Below are positions 60,650 through 64,000 of a DNA stretch of 64,000 nt, piece by piece. The notes beneath the pieces were generated by a model. It made no database searches and had not been told where the DNA came from. It saw nothing but the letters and a program-made list of their open reading frames with translations. Within the stretch, counting starts at the first letter, position 1; each line of letters opens with the position of its first letter. The translations under genes were made by a program, and so were the position numbers. Source of the stretch: Lichenostomus cassidix (lineage: Eukaryota; Chordata; Aves; Passeriformes; Meliphagidae); NCBI GenBank assembly GCA_008360975.2, contig CM039179.1, forward strand, positions 49,048,359 through 49,112,358, given 5' to 3'.

Positions 60650-61042
60650 TCCTAACATATATTACAGGAGAGCAAGGGTCTGCTGCTACTCTTATCCTTC
60701 TCCAATCCTGTGTTTTAGCATGGGCTTATTACATCAAGTTTTCATTGTGGAGGCAATTCCAAATACAACCTTTAGTTGTATTTAGCAGTCTTTAGTTTGC
60801 TTCCCTGAAAATCCAGTTTTGCTAATGGAATAAATTCAGGTCCAGATTTATTGTTGTGTAACTTTGATTTTGATTGTATAAAGATCTTTATATAACTTAA
60901 ATACAACAATTAAACAATTTAAAAGAGAACTATTCTACTTGTAAAATAGATCATAAGAAGTATGTGTTTATATTTTCTCAATTTTTTGGAAACTAAACCT
61001 GTTTATAAAATAGTCCACTAATGCTGTTTTTAACTCTTTCAG

Positions 61043-61147
61043 GGTATAAAACATGTTGATCACTTTGGTTTCATTTGCCGGGAATCGGTGGAACCTGGGT
61101 TAAGCCAGTATGTTTGCTATGTGTTCCAGTGTGCAAATGAGTCTCTG
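61043..61147 (+). CDS. TBC1D4: TBC1D4 coding exon, probably exon 4: PTB2 middle
   Basis: A 105-bp exon (35 codons, phase 0 at both ends) with acceptor tttttaactctttcag|GGT and donor CTG|gtgagt. It encodes [17 protein letters not shown], then a Gly-Leu-Ser-Gln-Tyr segment, then [12 protein letters not shown]. The [12 protein letters not shown] and CYVFQC blocks are hallmark PTB2 strands shared by TBC1D4 and TBC1D1. In known vertebrate proteins SCSQ is followed immediately by GIKHVDH, so this exon normally joins straight to the one ending at 57828. Confidence 0.95.
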
Positions 61148-63698
61148 GTGAGTATTTATTAACGATCCTAACCTTTTCATCGGAGCATTTCCTAGGAATT
61201 TCCTGAACAATAGGAGTCTCTGTTATTCTGCTGTGTCAGCTGAGCCTCACTGGTCACATCTTCTCAGGCGCAAGACATCAGCTGTGCATATGCAAATTTG
61301 CAATAGGAAATGCACATATTCTGTTCATACACAGCCATATCCTGCTACTCTGCTGATGACAACATATATCCACAACAAATAGATAAAGTTCATATGGGTG
61401 TGTTCATGCATGTGGACTGTGAGCATATCTGGGCTCTGTATTTGATTGTAACTCTTCCAATTCAAACTGTTGAGAGATTTGGCTCCCTGTGTAAAGACAT
61501 GTATTGAATCAGTGGCAAAGCTGATCATAAAACCCAAACATACACTTCAGGGTAGGGTTTAAACTACTGGCTGATCCTGCATGTGTCTTAAACCTACATG
61601 TGGCTTTAGCTTTTTCCCTGTAGTCTGTTTTGTTCCTCAGGAGAAGAAAATAGCAGCATCTGATCACAGAAGAAGATGTGATCTATACCATAGTATTTGT
61701 GGATGTATGTAACTATAAAAAAGTACATTGGACTTTGTATAAAGTATGTATCAATTAATTGAAGTTCCAGATGCCACTGATTTTACTGACAGCAGGTAGC
61801 TTAATAATGTGAGATGCATACAGGAAATTTTGTCTTCTCCATTTTTATTTTAAAACTCTGACACTTTAAAAGTAGTAGTTTCCTGTTCTGAAACGTTTGT
61901 TCCTGATGGCTCTGGTAACAGCTGCTAACTCTTTCTTAGATGAACTTAAAAATCAATTCCCTAGCTAGCTGAAAGTGTCATTTGTTAATCCATTGACTAG
62001 CTTGAGAGGGAATAGATTTACATCAAAACTTCAAACAGCTAACAGCTCTAGATGTACAATGGCAACTGAGGCTGCACTTTTGTCAAAATGGATGCTTGTT
62101 ATGAAATCAGCTTTATCATTGTGCTCACAGAAAATGTTACATCTGAGCTATTGATAAATCTGACCATGCATAATTCAAAGTCTTGAGTGGTGTATGAAAC
62201 GCCCATGATTTTATGAACCTCTTTGCATATTATAGTACTGATATGTGTGGGTATGCCTGCATTGCAATAGGAAATAAGCATTCCTGAGCTATTTTCAGAT
62301 GCAATCACTTGGATCTTGGTGGCAGTTTGACTTGACAGGGCAGAGCTTTCCAGATTCTCCACTGCCAGGCAGGCTGTGTTGGGAGACTTGTGTATATTTA
62401 CTCTAAACCTAGTTAAGGTTTGTGCTACAGTCCCCATGATTTTAGTGTTGTCATAGTCCATATGCTTAACACTGTTCTATGGGTCTTCTATTGGAGAAGA
62501 ATAGCCAAATTAAAAAACTTACCAGTCTATGTTGCAAGAGGGACATTCACTGTTCCATGCCATGCTTTATTGCTAAGAAGAGAAAGCACCCAGAAATTAC
62601 TTGTAACGCTTAAAACTGTGAGGTTTAACGGAAACAAAACAAATGTACATGTACTGGGACACAAACTAGTTCAAATTTCTACATTCAGGTTCCTTTTCCA
62701 CTTGTTTTTTCTTTTTCCTCCCAAGTGACAGGCCCTCAAAAAAGTCTGTGTGTATTCAATGTTAAACTGCATAATTTTGGTCTCAAATATTTCAGCTTTC
62801 TTCTTCCTGCTTATTAAAAAAAAGTAACAAGCAGAGTGAGGACCTGATTCTGAAGTAGAATACTAATTTCTTTCCTAAAATTGCTCTCAAGCTGCTGTCT
62901 CCCTCTTTCCATGCTAATGCTAACCCTCAGCAAACAGCTTTTAATAAGCATTGTATTCCCCTGCAATCCAGAGAGGGGAGCTCCAAGTGCTTTGTATGCA
63001 AGGTCTGCGAGCATATTTGAACGAATGTGGAGAAATGCTCTCAGCTCAACCTTTCTTATATAAAAGCTGAGCTTTTCCAGTGCTGGTGCGTGGGAACATA
63101 GCACTGCTTTGTTTGTGTTAGTGGCAGAGGAAAGATCAGGGCAGCCTGCAAGGCAGGCTAGCAGTACTCAAAGATATGTAGTGATTCTAATGAAGCTGTA
63201 GGCAGCCTGGTAGCCTGGAGAAAAGTGAACTGCTGTGGGAAGCTCCTGTCTGGCAGCAGGGATGGGTCTGTGGGGGTTGGTGCTAAAATGGTCTAGTGGT
63301 GGGAGGACAGTCATTAAGAGGCAGCATGTGCAGTTTACAGGAGAAACTTGAAGCTAAAGAAATTAATGCTTTTTATTTAGCTGGCATATAGTCAAGCCAA
63401 AAATTCTCACCTGCAGCTTCTTAAAACAGTGGGTGGCTTCCCAGTAAGCTTGAGTAGCTGCAGTTAGATATCAAAATTACACTGTCTGGCTGAACTTAAA
63501 GATGGTGAGCATCTACAGAAAAGGTAGAAAGCTGGGAATACAACCTTGATCTCTTTAGCAAACAGCAAATGGCTGTGTATGGTCCAGGTTTTTCCTTTAG
63601 TTCTAAAGCACCTGTCTGTGATGTGATGTGATTTATAAATCTGATTTCATATATATGGCATGCATTTTTGTTTACTCTTTTCCGCCCTTCCCATATAG
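61148..63698 (+). other. TBC1D4: TBC1D4 intron between visible exons 4 and 5
   Basis: A 2,551-bp GT-AG intron. I see no recognisable repeat or second gene. The short open frames at 62099-62461 (minus) and 62814-63104 (minus) lack any family resemblance. Confidence 0.88.
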
Positions 63699-63831
63699 GT
63701 CGATGAGGTAATGCTGACCCTGAAACAAGCCTTCAGCACTGCTGCAGCTCTGCAAAACGCCAAGACACAGATTAAACTGTGTGAGGCCTGCCCTATGCAT
63801 TCATTGCACAAACTTTGTGAAAGAATTGAAG
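63699..63831 (+). CDS. TBC1D4: TBC1D4 coding exon, probably exon 5: PTB2 C-terminal helix
   Basis: A 133-bp exon (44 codons plus one base, so it ends in phase 1) with acceptor ttcccatatag|GTC. It encodes [19 protein letters not shown], then an Asn-Ala-Lys-Thr-Gln-Ile-Lys-Leu stretch and [17 protein letters not shown], ending on the first base of the glycine codon that follows IE in the family. This is the long C-terminal helix of the PTB2 fold plus the Cys-rich [18 protein letters not shown] motif. The donor is G|gtagca, a weak match beyond GT. The GAP domain and C-terminus are encoded downstream of the window. Confidence 0.93.
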
Positions 63832-64000
63832 GTAGCAGCTGATTTTATTTTCTAATTGTGTTTTGCTGATTTTTTAGAGGAATAACTTAAACAATGTAAC
63901 AGAGGGAAAAGTATTCCAGTATGCAATTCTTACTGTCACCTTGCATTGTCTGTATTTAGGTGGAGTGTTAGCAGTAATGATACTGCAACAGAATATAATA
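63832..64000 (+). other. TBC1D4: start of the next TBC1D4 intron, cut by the window end
   Basis: Sequence after the phase-1 donor at 63832; no further exon is visible before the window ends. Confidence 0.85.

Larger units (their letters stand above)
57829..61042 (+). other. TBC1D4: TBC1D4 intron between visible exons 3 and 4, holding a possible cassette exon
   Basis: A 3,214-bp GT-AG intron. It contains the exon-like segment 60234-60374 listed separately and a strong T tract at about 60612-60645 followed by two AG dinucleotides. The remainder is unremarkable AT-rich sequence. Confidence 0.88.

Overview
This is a stretch of bird nuclear genome, probably from a songbird (Passeriformes) or a close relative. 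Support comes from a vertebrate gene with spliced exons, truncated CR1 LINE 3' ends, low overall repeat density, and endogenous retroviral (ERV) LTR types that I associate with passerine genomes. The passerine assignment is inference; the avian assignment is firmer.

Layout. Nearly all of the window belongs to one gene on the + strand, TBC1D4 (AS160), the Rab GTPase-activating protein of insulin signalling. Four consecutive coding exons are recognisable: 55781-56383, 57739-57828, 61043-61147 and 63699-63831. They encode the end of the first PTB domain, the Akt/14-3-3 phosphosite linker and most of the second PTB domain. Exon phases join exactly (603, 90, 105 and 133 bp). The first coding exon, the TBC (GAP) domain and the C-terminus lie outside. 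The 55.8 kb before the first visible exon reads as part of the long intron 1, and I find no host gene in it.

The largest feature in that intron is a complete endogenous retrovirus on the minus strand, 32777-39230, antisense to TBC1D4. It has two nearly identical LTRs (585 and 580 bp), a 4-bp target duplication (ACAT), an 18/18 match to the tRNA-Lys1,2 primer-binding site, an intact 592-codon gag, a protease, a damaged reverse transcriptase, and a long intact RNase H-integrase frame. There is no env. Pol resembles the ERV-L (class III) group. Gag and protease share a frame and are separated by a single TAG. Eight nucleotides after that stop lies an 8-bp stem whose loop can pair with a site further downstream, the layout of a murine-leukaemia-virus-type readthrough pseudoknot. 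This is the most interesting structure in the window.

Other mobile DNA: a solo LTR at 27405-27839 (TSD CTGG or ACTGG), a larger solo LTR at 43311-44424 (TSD GTAC), and CR1 3' fragments at 18624-18834 and 39768-39850. The remainder is ordinary AT-rich intron with a few hairpins and simple repeats.

A second observation worth testing is a 141-bp open, phase-0 segment at 60234-60374 inside a TBC1D4 intron. It has a good 3' splice site and a consensus GTGAGT donor, so it could be an unannotated cassette exon.

Limits: no alignment or folding software was used. Family names rest on recognition of sequence, and stretches called featureless may contain conserved regulatory elements that a single sequence cannot reveal.
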